Source: an uncultured Desulfobacter sp.
GTDB taxonomy: Bacteria > Desulfobacterota > Desulfobacteria > Desulfobacterales > Desulfobacteraceae
Assembly (NCBI RefSeq): GCF_963664415.1
Contig: NZ_OY761442.1
Location: 372,001-436,000 of the forward strand
Reading direction: 5' to 3'
DNA: 64,000 bases
The notes beneath the pieces were generated by a model, which made no database searches, was not told where the DNA came from, and was given only the letters and a program-made list of their open reading frames with translations. The translations under genes and the position numbers were made by a program. Each line of letters opens with the position of its first letter. Within the stretch, counting starts at the first letter, position 1. This document shows, piece by piece, positions 24,532 to 33,911 of the stretch.

Positions 24532-27093
24532 ATGACAACTGATTTACTCAACCCTGTGCTTTCAGAACTTAAAAATATTAATTTTTTTGAAGGCCGCCTG
24601 CTGACAGGCAGGGATTTACAGGAGCAGGAGGCTGCTAACTTCCTGCAACATTGGCAACTGGGCCGGATTTTAGGTTCAGGCATTGCAGAAGGTCTCGAAG
24701 TTTATATTGAGAAGGACGGATCAGATGGTACACCGCCTGTTTTAAAAGTCATGAAGGGTCTGGCCATCAACGGAAAGGGGCAGGTGCTGGAACTTGCCAA
24801 AGACTATACAATGGTTCGATTAGCTCGTGAACTATATATACCCGATCCGCCGGACAGTTATTTCAAAGAATGCGTGCCGCCGACCACATCCGTTGTCCCC
24901 AATGGTGCGGGGCTTTACATGTTTGTCATGTCCCCTGCAAAAGCGTATGAGGACTTTGCACCGAGGACCGGTCTTCAGACGGATGGGGCATTATCTGATT
25001 GCGGCAGAAGATACATTGTTGACGGAATTCAGTTTCGCCTTGTTGAATTTAATCCGACTACCCTTTCAGGTATACCAGATAACATAGTCACGGATCTGGA
25101 AGACCTTTTAACCGGAAAGAATCCGGCAAAAAAATCCGAACCGATCCGGTTATCTAAGCTACGTAATATTGCCGCACATTTATGCTTTGGTACTCAAGCA
25201 CTTAATAGGTTGACGACTGATATAATTACCGCTAATAATGGCGGTCTTGATAAAATTGAAAACAATGCACTCGAGGAATTGTCAGGACTGGGGCTTTTTT
25301 CGGAATGTGATGTTCCGCTTGCGTTTTTATACTGGACTCTTGACGGATTAGCATTTTGTGACCTCTGGTCAGTTCGAAGACCTGTTGTATTTCCACAGAA
25401 AATTATCCATCCTCAGCGAAACAACATTTATCAAGCTGTGCGGCAGTTTCATGATCAGTTTTATTCGATTAGCAATATTGAAACCATTGAGATTTCGGAT
25501 TATTTTCGTTTTTTACCTCCTTGGGGTCAAATACCTGTAAAAGAGCCTCAATATAATTCTTCATCAGGTATTGAACTTAAAAGATTATTCGGCTCTAAAT
25601 ATAATCGTCTCCCCTCAGTGATTGGTGCAGGTGAATTTAGTATGCTGCAAGAAGCATCTCTAAATCAAAATGCCCGGCATATAAATGATATAGATAGAAT
25701 AGAAGTCTTTTATATTGCAGAGAATATCAAAGCATTATTTGAAGGAACAGAACAACAATTAATTGGTTTTTTTACTTTTAAAGAAATCAATATCTCATAT
25801 TGTTCATCTATTAATGTAATTCGTGATAGTGCTGTTCTTAATAAAAGTTCATTTATCGCCTTGTTTGACTTCAGTTACCAGGCCTATCATGATTTTAGAA
25901 AAATAATTTTGTTGTTTGCACTATCTGCGGAAACACAACTTACCAGACAGGATTTCCTGGGATTAGAATTTATTGACCAGACTCTCTCAACCATATCCGG
26001 TATCTTATCTGGCTTAACCTCAGGTTGCATGAAAAATCATGAACTGTGGTTGAATTTTAAAAGATTTGCAGATCAGGAAAAAAAATTTGTAAATGCCTGG
26101 ATAGACATCGTACTGGCTCAAGAGGATGGAGAGCGTTACCTGGATGAAATTTATGATCTTATGGTTGAAATAAAAAGTCTCATCGAGAGTGATATGTTTG
26201 AGGGTTTTAGAGGCCTTTTAAAATCACTTAATGATCATGATTTGTTTGCCGCGTATTTAGCTCAACAAAAAATCAACCAGCATTTTGTGAGGGAGATTGG
26301 GGTAGGTCCAAGAGGTGTGATCTCTATAAATTACTCAATTTCACCTGTCATTCCAGAGGAGGAGAATGGTAATACGGACATACTTGAACCTGGAGAAATT
26401 CTATTCGGTTTTACACTTAATGCTCGAGTGGATAGAGAGGCAACATTTTATCTCAAACCGCGCATCGAAGCCTTTGGTTGGGACGTTGACCTATGGGACG
26501 AAGAAAACCAGCAACCAAGGGTATCCGAACACATTACCATGCCGAAAAGCAACCACCTTCCTCATGGAGAATCAAGTGACATTTTTGTGAAGGTTAAAAT
26601 CATGGATCTTGGAGAAACTACTGCTGAATTGATTTTTGATGTTGAAGAGGTATCTGGAGCAGGCGGAGTACCTATGGCAAGTGATACAGTAACTCTTGAG
26701 ATGGGAATGGAAATTCCCAGACCTGATAATAGAGTTCTCGTCATATTGGATACATATGGTAATGCCATACCAAGAGAGAATGGAATAGCAATAGAAAGGG
26801 ATAATGATTCAGTCGTACAGTTTGTTATCCGAGTTACAGTACCAGGTCATTTTACAGCTAATGTTGCACCCGCTGATGGTAGCGCCTGGACGACACTGGA
26901 ACTGAGCTCAACAGAATTTGAGGCGCCGGAAGGCACCAGTTCGGACACCCCTTATAATAAGGTAGCTGCTGCATTAGTGAATCCTGGCGCAGCAGCGAAA
27001 AATACAGAACTCATTTTTACCGTTTCTTCTGAATCACAAGATATTGATCTCCCAATAGAAGAACGGTTCCGCTTATCGGTCTATATAGATTAA
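24532..27093 (+). CDS. eCIS fibre/baseplate-periphery protein B
   Basis: This 853-residue protein has an N-domain like its neighbour's: INFFEGRLLTGRDLQEQEAANFL, GRILGSGIAEGLEVYI and GLAINGKGQVLELA, each shown partly. The middle (about 300-590) is AT-rich, helical and unlike anything I recognise. The C-terminal 250 residues look like beta-sandwich repeats (AELIFDVEEVSGAGGVP; ELIFTVSSESQDIDLPIEERFRLSVYI in parts). It starts after a GGAG site. Likely a decorated baseplate arm or fibre; base composition drops sharply in the middle, which suggests a replaced or imported segment. Confidence 0.6.
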   Translation: MTTDLLNPVLSELKNINFFEGRLLTGRDLQEQEAANFLQHWQLGRILGSGIAEGLEVYIEKDGSDGTPPVLKVMKGLAINGKGQVLELAKDYTMVRLARELYIPDPPDSYFKECVPPTTSVVPNGAGLYMFVMSPAKAYEDFAPRTGLQTDGALSDCGRRYIVDGIQFRLVEFNPTTLSGIPDNIVTDLEDLLTGKNPAKKSEPIRLSKLRNIAAHLCFGTQALNRLTTDIITANNGGLDKIENNALEELSGLGLFSECDVPLAFLYWTLDGLAFCDLWSVRRPVVFPQKIIHPQRNNIYQAVRQFHDQFYSISNIETIEISDYFRFLPPWGQIPVKEPQYNSSSGIELKRLFGSKYNRLPSVIGAGEFSMLQEASLNQNARHINDIDRIEVFYIAENIKALFEGTEQQLIGFFTFKEINISYCSSINVIRDSAVLNKSSFIALFDFSYQAYHDFRKIILLFALSAETQLTRQDFLGLEFIDQTLSTISGILSGLTSGCMKNHELWLNFKRFADQEKKFVNAWIDIVLAQEDGERYLDEIYDLMVEIKSLIESDMFEGFRGLLKSLNDHDLFAAYLAQQKINQHFVREIGVGPRGVISINYSISPVIPEEENGNTDILEPGEILFGFTLNARVDREATFYLKPRIEAFGWDVDLWDEENQQPRVSEHITMPKSNHLPHGESSDIFVKVKIMDLGETTAELIFDVEEVSGAGGVPMASDTVTLEMGMEIPRPDNRVLVILDTYGNAIPRENGIAIERDNDSVVQFVIRVTVPGHFTANVAPADGSAWTTLELSSTEFEAPEGTSSDTPYNKVAAALVNPGAAAKNTELIFTVSSESQDIDLPIEERFRLSVYID

Positions 27094-27157
27094 TGCTTTT
27101 TGCTTAATGGTAAGGCAATCATTTATCTTAAGATCAGAAGTGGGGAAAGGAGCAAGA

Positions 27158-29005
27158 ATGAACGGACATTATTTTTTAAAAAATTGGTGGTTTTGTCTGA
27201 AGGCATTTTTTCTGGGTTGTCTTCTGATTTATTTTATTGTTCTTTCCCTGGCTGGGAAAGCTTACGCTGCATCAGATATTTGTATTCCAACATATGACGG
27301 TGTCACTGGTCGTCCCACCATAGATGGAAATATTTCCGATGATGTTGGATGGACTAATGCAACCCGGGTCAATTTGGGAAGGGATGGCGGAGTGGAATAC
27401 CGTGCCAACCTTCGTCTTTCCAAGGACAGTAACGCTGTTTTTATAGGTGTAGAAAGCAAAAGGCCCATAGGCGGAAGTGCCTCCATGGATTTACTCATTC
27501 TCAGAATTTATCCTCCGTTCGGACCCAAATGGCACATTCAATTACAACCTTTTGCAGGCGAGGGTGGTGCTGTCCAGGTCTGGTTACAGGATGAAGGCAG
27601 TTCGGAATGGATTAATAAAACTGTCAGCCCCGGTAACTGGCTTCATACAAAAATGGTCGCTGAAATAAATGGAGATATGTGGTTTTTGGAAATGGAGATC
27701 CCCCGAATTAATTCTCCAACACCCATAGATGTTCCAGACCCATTAGGTCCAGGAATTTATTTCGACCCAGGGGCAGTGTTCGGCTTTTATATCAATGTAC
27801 TAAACAGTATGGAATACACCTTGCCTGCGACTACTATACAAGCTGCCTGGCCCAATGATGTTATCATTGAAGGAACGATAAATATAAATGATATGGTTGC
27901 TTTTGACTCTCATGTAGACCAAATGGCTGACGTTTCCCTCTCATCCCGGGATGCATGCACTGGCGTATCTCTGGACCGCCATGCCATTGGCACTACGAAC
28001 ATTCCCGACAGCAAGATAAAGCTTTACCAACCTGATGCAGGTTCCTTAAGCGATCATTGCCCCCCTTCACCAGAGCAAGGACTTCTGACAAATATTGAAA
28101 ATGTTTTTAAGGCATTACCTGAAAACAATATGGCTACAGACGCTAAAGATGTATTCATAACTTATAAAATCGCGACCTGGGGAATACCTCCCCTTGATGA
28201 TAAAGAGTGGTTTGAAATTGGCTCATCAGGGGAGCATGATATATCCCCGACCCCTTCTCCAATTCCTCTTGATACCTTTCATGTTCCCTGGGCTCCTACA
28301 TATGATGAATCATGTACATTTCTTGAACACACCCATCAGTGCATGGTTGCAATCATGTCATCTACTGATGTAAACACCAGGTTTTTGAATGACAGTGCAA
28401 GACGAAATATGGATTTTGTCACAGCTTCTAAATTTGAACGTAGCGCTGAAATAAGTGCTGTCGGTTATGGTGTTCCACCGGAAGGACAAAATGATAAACA
28501 TGAATTTTTACTATCCGTCAAGAAAACTATTCAACGTTATGAGAAAAGAGGCCGTGTTTATATTCCGGTCAGAAAAAAAACAACTGGATTGGCTACAGAT
28601 AAAAATGTTGCCTCGCGCCGCCCTTCAAAGTCAGAATTAGAAGAATTGGTAGAATTAAGAAGATTAAACCCGGATATTGTTCCTATCCCCATGTCAGTTG
28701 CTGGAAACAATGTTCAAGAAGCTATGACCTGGATAACAAGAGGCTACCTCAAGACAGGCAATTATATCACCATTGGTAATAAACGTTTCTTGATTCTGCA
28801 GGATGTAGGTGGGTTTGGTTATGTTGTCTCTCATGATGGAAAGGTTGATGAGTGGGGCTCAACTTTAACCGGGAATGATCTTGAATCAATTCAAAAAGAT
28901 ACTTTGTATAGTATTTCAATACCGCCAGGAGAAATGCGGACAATTAATACTCGAATAGAGGCCATTCAACCCCGTAGTTTTCGAGGTTGTTTCGGTCTGT
29001 TTTAA
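27158..29005 (+). CDS. Secreted protein with CBM9/DOMON-like domain
   Basis: This 615-residue protein starts at ATG 27158 with AAGGAG upstream; ATG 27107 would add 17 residues before the signal and has no good site. A long hydrophobic signal (FLGCLLIYFIVLSLAG) ends in KAYAA, a likely signal peptidase I site. Residues about 45-235 read as a CBM9-like beta-sandwich (PTIDGNISDDVGWTNATRV, FIGVESKRPIGG). The rest, with HEFLLSVKKTIQRYEKRGRV near 455, is not recognised. It is Sec-exported, unlike particle subunits, yet sits in the middle of the eCIS genes. Confidence 0.7.
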   Translation: MNGHYFLKNWWFCLKAFFLGCLLIYFIVLSLAGKAYAASDICIPTYDGVTGRPTIDGNISDDVGWTNATRVNLGRDGGVEYRANLRLSKDSNAVFIGVESKRPIGGSASMDLLILRIYPPFGPKWHIQLQPFAGEGGAVQVWLQDEGSSEWINKTVSPGNWLHTKMVAEINGDMWFLEMEIPRINSPTPIDVPDPLGPGIYFDPGAVFGFYINVLNSMEYTLPATTIQAAWPNDVIIEGTININDMVAFDSHVDQMADVSLSSRDACTGVSLDRHAIGTTNIPDSKIKLYQPDAGSLSDHCPPSPEQGLLTNIENVFKALPENNMATDAKDVFITYKIATWGIPPLDDKEWFEIGSSGEHDISPTPSPIPLDTFHVPWAPTYDESCTFLEHTHQCMVAIMSSTDVNTRFLNDSARRNMDFVTASKFERSAEISAVGYGVPPEGQNDKHEFLLSVKKTIQRYEKRGRVYIPVRKKTTGLATDKNVASRRPSKSELEELVELRRLNPDIVPIPMSVAGNNVQEAMTWITRGYLKTGNYITIGNKRFLILQDVGGFGYVVSHDGKVDEWGSTLTGNDLESIQKDTLYSISIPPGEMRTINTRIEAIQPRSFRGCFGLF

Positions 29006-29025
29006 AAATAGATATTGTATTATAA

Positions 29026-29583
29026 CGACTACCTTTCCTTTTATACGCTGATGAGGCTGTACCCGCTATTGCCTTAGGGTACACTTTTGCCCGTATAGGA
29101 TGCTTTTTAAACGGTTGTTGCTTTGGCACTCGCAGTGATCTACCATGGTCAGTTCAATTTCCTCAACATACGATGGCATATTATGACCACTTGACCAGAG
29201 GTTGGGTCCATACAGATGATGTTTTGTCACTCAGTATACATCCAACCCAATTATATCATGCTTTAGCAGGACTGCTTCTTTTCCTGGCCCTTAGTAAATG
29301 GAAGAGAAAATGGCCGGGTGATCGTCTAACCATTTTTTTGGCTCTTTATGGTTTCTTACGATTTCTGTTGCAATTTTTAAGGGGCGGTAGAACGATTGTT
29401 ATTGGATTTTTAGACATCAATCAGATATTTAGTCTCATATTTATAATTTTTTCCTGCCTTTTGTGGTGGCGGTTGGGAAGAAGAAATAAAATTTCAACAC
29501 CTTTCATCATGTCTGTTTTATCTTTGGCAAAATCCATTACACAAAAACGTTTAAAGTGGAATCAGGAACTATCACTCAAATAG
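29026..29583 (+). pseudogene. Truncated prolipoprotein diacylglyceryl transferase (Lgt) remnant
   Basis: After a stop at 29023-29025 one frame encodes the C-terminal half of an Lgt-type protein: LLYADEAVPAIALGYTFARIGC, NGCCFGTRSDLPW, then SIHPTQLYHALAGLLLFLAL and a last segment YGFLRFLLQFLRGGRT. The first half of the family, with its initial membrane helices, is missing and no ATG/GTG/TTG precedes the GRIGCF-type motif in frame; the only ATG (29173) is downstream of it. The Lgt signature and HPTQLY box are intact. It overlaps the next gene by 28 bases. A functional minimal protein is unlikely. Confidence 0.7.
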
Positions 29584-31646
29584 CCAACCTAAGGATATGC
29601 AGTACGGATAGGGATTCCCCGGCACTGCGCCTGGCAGTAACCCGGCAACTGAGCGGTCTTGATATGAATCCTTCGGGATTACCGCCATCCTCTGTGTTTA
29701 TTGTGCGAAAGCTTACAGATCCTTTGCCCGGAAGGATACGCTCTGATGTGCGAGGTGCCGGATTTGATCCAATGTGGGAGAATGCTTTACTGGAAAAGCT
29801 GGAGAGGTTGTCCCGCAACGCCCAACGACCCAGCAAGGGGCTCTTTTTTGGAAAACCGGATGCCGTGCTGTTTAATGATGAAGCAGAGCTTCTTGCATGC
29901 CTGCTTATCGATCTGACAAACGGACGTGCACATCAATGCTGGTGGTGGCACTCTTTTCTGAAAAATCAATGGAGGGATGTTGACAGATCCGGACAGGTTT
30001 GCAAATTTCTGGAAGACAAGCCCCACACCATCCCTTCAGTCCTGACCCTTTTGACAAATTGGCGTCAGGCACTTTCCGTAATTTCTTCTCTCTCACCGGA
30101 ACATTCCTCCCAAATAACAACTTCAATGCTCAATGCCTTCGGTCTCAGGGATTTTGCTGAACGGCTTTCCAGATTGACATACAATGAACAGCCTTTTGGA
30201 AAAAGCGTCGTCAAAAAAACTGCACCAGATGGCGGTAATCCTGCCGGGCAATTGATTTCTGATGATACAGGATATTTCAGGGCATCCGATCCTCACTTTT
30301 CAGCATCATTTTTTCAAGAACCCTTGCTGAGCCCCCCCTGGGAGAAATTACTGGATCACTGGTCAATTCCCACGGGCCTGAATAATAAACAGGCCGCTCT
30401 GCTGGGACTGGCACTTATGCTCTACACCAGGCCGCAAGCCCTCCGGCACCCCGGTTTCCAGCTTGCAATGCTCTCCTGGCAGAAGGTATCATTCTCAGAA
30501 GAAATATCATTGGATGCCCGGAACCGTTTGTCTGAAAAAAGATATCAGGAGATACCCGGGCAGGAAGACCAACCAGGGCCTGAATTAATTTTTCCCCAAT
30601 TAAAAAGTACTGATTTAGCAGGGGGCATAAGACAGGAGGGTAAAGGAGATCAAAAAACGGATATATCCGGAATGGAAGACATTACTGCTAAACAGCCTAT
30701 CACAATCTCTGCCCCATCTGTCCAATTAAATTCACAAAAGTCTGTTCCCATCACTGAGATCCATTTTCCAGAAAAAAAGCTAAAAAGAACCTCGGATGAA
30801 AATAGCCGATCCTTTGAATCTAAAGAAACATCTTCAAAGATATTTTGGCCTGATAATGGAACGCCCACCAGGCTGGGGGGAATTTTATACCTCATTAATC
30901 TCATGGACAGGTTGGACATACCCGGCATCTTTGAATCCCATTGGGCGCTGGATTCCGGTCTCAGCCGCTGGGCCCTGCTGGAGTGCCTGGCACGGGCCCT
31001 GCTGGATAAATACATATGCCATTATAAAGATGACCCTATATGGGCCCTGCTGGCCGATCTTGATGGCCGAGACCCAGGAGATGCCATTGGAAGATCGGTA
31101 ACAGATACGGGCATTTATCGCCTGCCGACCGAATGGCTGAAAACCATGGATTTGAAAGAGCATACCTGTCTCTGGGCAACTTCCTGCAATTGCTTGAGAA
31201 TCTGGTATGGCTCAGGATTCCTTCTGGTTGAGGTCCCCTGCCGACAGGGCAACCCGGTCGATCAGGCCATACATGAATTGCGGGCTTATTTCCCTCTGGC
31301 TTCGGACAACAGATTAACCCGGGCGCCCTTTGGTAAAGCGCCTATAGGATGTTGCAAGCGTCTGACAGCACAGGGTATCCACGTTGATCTCAGTCAATGG
31401 CTATCCCTTGTAATCCCGGCCCTGGGTAAAATAATACAGATGTTTCTTAAGCTGCCTTCATCTACCAGTCATACCCTGGCCAAAAATCTCTTTACCTGCC
31501 CCGGTCAATTCCATGTCACCACTACTCACATCGATTTTGTTACCGACATCAATAATATCTTTATTTCTATCCGTGCGGCAGGTCTGGATAGAAATCCCGG
31601 GTGGTTGCCCGAATGGGGCCGGGTAGTGAAATTTCATTTTTTATAA
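29556..31646 (+). CDS. Conserved eCIS protein of unknown function
   Basis: This 696-residue protein starts with GTG inside the Lgt remnant. The first part has VFIVRKLTDPLPGRI and a WENALLEKLERLSRNAQRP helix; the C-terminal third has GTPTRLGGILYLINLMDRL, ALLECLARALL and a WLPEWGRVVKFHF end. These blocks look like the unnamed large proteins encoded just before the AAA+ ATPase in many eCIS clusters. A tape-measure role is possible, because no classical Afp14 is seen, but the typical tape-measure start is absent. A repeat copy begins at its stop codon. Confidence 0.55.
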   Translation: MESGTITQIANLRICSTDRDSPALRLAVTRQLSGLDMNPSGLPPSSVFIVRKLTDPLPGRIRSDVRGAGFDPMWENALLEKLERLSRNAQRPSKGLFFGKPDAVLFNDEAELLACLLIDLTNGRAHQCWWWHSFLKNQWRDVDRSGQVCKFLEDKPHTIPSVLTLLTNWRQALSVISSLSPEHSSQITTSMLNAFGLRDFAERLSRLTYNEQPFGKSVVKKTAPDGGNPAGQLISDDTGYFRASDPHFSASFFQEPLLSPPWEKLLDHWSIPTGLNNKQAALLGLALMLYTRPQALRHPGFQLAMLSWQKVSFSEEISLDARNRLSEKRYQEIPGQEDQPGPELIFPQLKSTDLAGGIRQEGKGDQKTDISGMEDITAKQPITISAPSVQLNSQKSVPITEIHFPEKKLKRTSDENSRSFESKETSSKIFWPDNGTPTRLGGILYLINLMDRLDIPGIFESHWALDSGLSRWALLECLARALLDKYICHYKDDPIWALLADLDGRDPGDAIGRSVTDTGIYRLPTEWLKTMDLKEHTCLWATSCNCLRIWYGSGFLLVEVPCRQGNPVDQAIHELRAYFPLASDNRLTRAPFGKAPIGCCKRLTAQGIHVDLSQWLSLVIPALGKIIQMFLKLPSSTSHTLAKNLFTCPGQFHVTTTHIDFVTDINNIFISIRAAGLDRNPGWLPEWGRVVKFHFL

Positions 31647-31738
31647 CGGCCATGGGCCGACCTGACATACCAGCTGCCAGGCACAGCCCACAACAAAGTT
31701 TAAAAGATCTTAGTAGCTTACCCAGTCTTTTATATAAA
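31643..31738 (+). repeat. Two-hairpin interspersed repeat, copy 2 (inside the eCIS cluster)
   Basis: This copy begins at the stop codon of the preceding gene (ATAACGGCCATGG). Hairpin 1 keeps GGGC (31654-31657) with GCCC (31686-31689) and an inner CCTG/CAGG. The linker CCCACAACAAAG is unchanged. Hairpin 2 pairs AAAAGA with TCTTTT, where copy 1 has GAAAG with CTTTC. It ends 16 bases before the ATPase ATG. Confidence 0.75.
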
Positions 31739-31754
31739 AAACGGACAGTTCAAT

Positions 31755-33911
31755 ATGACGAAAAAAGATAAATTGTATTTCAGTCATGTATCGCCAGGTA
31801 CAGCCGGCCATTTTGTTATTTATTTATATGCGGCGATCTATCGCCTGATGAACCAGATCCGCCGGTTGAGCGAAGTTGGCGGGAGTTCATTGGAAGAGGT
31901 ATTCGAACGATACCCTTTTCTTGGCGAGTATTTTAATGAGATGAGATCATACATGCCCCGAAATATCAGCTGGGATGAGGCAACTGGCTGGTGGCGCCGG
32001 CAACTTGAACTATGGGAGGCCCAGGCTTCCTCCCATCTACCCTTAAGAGCTCTTATTCAAAAAGGCTCCATCGGCTTTGCCAGTTGTCTCGCTTTTATGG
32101 TGACAGGCCTGGTGGAGGAGGATTCACGATTCGGAACTCTGTTTGCCGAATTGCAGGAGCCCTTGAATCAGCGCCGTCCAACTCTTGAAATGGTCGGACA
32201 GATGATGATGGACGAAGCTGTGGCAGGACAGATGGATCCATGGAGCATCTGCCGGTCATTACTCGATATGGGGCTTGTGGAGGCTCCCAACCGGCAGGCA
32301 CCAAGATCGGAGTGGGTGCTTAAAGTCCCTTCTTTACTTTGGGATGCCGTTCGCGGTCAGGTATCGGGCAGCCCAGCCCCTTGGTGCCGGTACCACGCTG
32401 AACAGTCTCTGGGGGATCTGCCCGGGCTGATCGCTGATACCCGAACAAGGGAGCATCTCGAGAAGATTCCCGGACTGATTCGGACAGGTATGGCACAGAT
32501 GGTGATTATTCGGGCCATGCAGGGCGCTCACTCCATTGAGGTTATGGGAACAATAGCCCGAAGCCTGGGCTTCGGGCTGTTGAATATTGACGGTTCCGGT
32601 CTGGGTGAAGATCAACAGGTATTGCAGATCGGTCCGTTATGCACCATGGCCAATGCCATGCCTGTTTTCACATATGATCCCGGACCGGGTGAGACGGTTT
32701 CTCTGCCGCCACTAAAGGGCTATGATGGTCCAGTGGGTATCATACTGGGCATGGAAGGCGGCCTGTCCAGCAACTGCACTCCAAAGGTCGTCACCCTGAC
32801 TTTACCTGTCCCCAAGGCTGATTTAAGACAGCGTTTCTGGGAGGACAGTTTCAGCGGCCACATGGTTGAAGACCTCGGACAAATAGCCGAGAGATTTCGC
32901 CTGCCCGGTGATTTTATTCGCAAAGTGGCACATGGGGCCATTGCCCATGCCGGGCTGGAAGGAAACCATATGATCACAGCCAATGATGTCAGGTCCGCCG
33001 CCCGCACATTAAATCGGCAGATGCTCGATACGCTGGCCAGTCCAATCCAGACCGGTGGTCACTGGCAGGACCTGGTGTCATCTGAAACAACATCTGCTAA
33101 ACTCAACGAACTTTTTCTTAGATGCCGGCACCGCGAGAAACTGCTGGACCATTTAGGCGGTGCCTTTGGCAATGGAACCAACTGCGGTGTCCGCACCCTG
33201 TTCACCGGGGCAAGCGGCACCGGCAAGACCCTCGCAGCCGGCATCCTGGCGGCTGAACTGGGTATGGATCTCTATCGCGTTGACCTGGCCGCGGTAATTA
33301 ACAAGTACATTGGAGAGACAGAAAAAAATCTTCATCGTGTACTTTCAAGGGCTGAGGCCCTGGATGTAGTCTTGCTTCTTGATGAAGGCGACGCCCTGCT
33401 TGGTCATCGCACGGAGGTAAAATCAGCCAACGACCGTTATGCCAACCTGGAAACCAACTACCTGCTTCAGCGCCTGGAAAACTATCAGGGTATTGTCGCG
33501 ATCACGACCAACCTGGTAGAGAATATTGACCGGGCCTTTCAACGGCGTATGGATGTGGTTGTACCTTTCTTTCCTCCCCAGGTCGAAGAGAGGTTCCATA
33601 TTCTTCAGCTTCACCTGCCTGACACCCATCAGGTTGATTCCGAATTTATGGCGCTTGCCGCACGCCGCTGTGCCGTAAATGGCGGTCAGCTGCGTAATGC
33701 CGTTCTTCATGCCACCTTGCTGTCCATAGATGCCGGCCGCAGCGTTGATAATGATCATCTCAAAGAGGGTTTGCGAAGCGAGTACCGTAAGGCGGGCGCC
33801 ACCTTTCCACTTGATAATATGGGTGACCCGGTTGAACGGGATGGTGGCATGGAAAGTTTTGTAGATGCTTTGAACTTCACATCAGTTGACCAGGCGACTT
33901 ATCGTGGCTGA
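31755..33911 (+). CDS. AAA+ ATPase of the injection system (Afp15-like)
   Basis: This 718-residue protein has an N-terminal helical region and a C-terminal AAA+ domain: Walker A GASGTGKT (about 484-491), Walker B VVLLLDEGDALLG (about 538-550), and FQRRMDVVVPF with the arginine finger region. Family members are needed for assembly or disassembly of Afp/PVC particles and are an eCIS marker. No strong ribosome-binding site precedes ATG 31755. The end overlaps the first DUF4157 payload gene by eight bases. Confidence 0.92.
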   Translation: MTKKDKLYFSHVSPGTAGHFVIYLYAAIYRLMNQIRRLSEVGGSSLEEVFERYPFLGEYFNEMRSYMPRNISWDEATGWWRRQLELWEAQASSHLPLRALIQKGSIGFASCLAFMVTGLVEEDSRFGTLFAELQEPLNQRRPTLEMVGQMMMDEAVAGQMDPWSICRSLLDMGLVEAPNRQAPRSEWVLKVPSLLWDAVRGQVSGSPAPWCRYHAEQSLGDLPGLIADTRTREHLEKIPGLIRTGMAQMVIIRAMQGAHSIEVMGTIARSLGFGLLNIDGSGLGEDQQVLQIGPLCTMANAMPVFTYDPGPGETVSLPPLKGYDGPVGIILGMEGGLSSNCTPKVVTLTLPVPKADLRQRFWEDSFSGHMVEDLGQIAERFRLPGDFIRKVAHGAIAHAGLEGNHMITANDVRSAARTLNRQMLDTLASPIQTGGHWQDLVSSETTSAKLNELFLRCRHREKLLDHLGGAFGNGTNCGVRTLFTGASGTGKTLAAGILAAELGMDLYRVDLAAVINKYIGETEKNLHRVLSRAEALDVVLLLDEGDALLGHRTEVKSANDRYANLETNYLLQRLENYQGIVAITTNLVENIDRAFQRRMDVVVPFFPPQVEERFHILQLHLPDTHQVDSEFMALAARRCAVNGGQLRNAVLHATLLSIDAGRSVDNDHLKEGLRSEYRKAGATFPLDNMGDPVERDGGMESFVDALNFTSVDQATYRG

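Noticed and set aside
6955..33911. Type VI secretion system
   Set aside because: No TssJ/TssL/TssM membrane complex, no ClpV-type ATPase, and sheath and tube are of Afp type.
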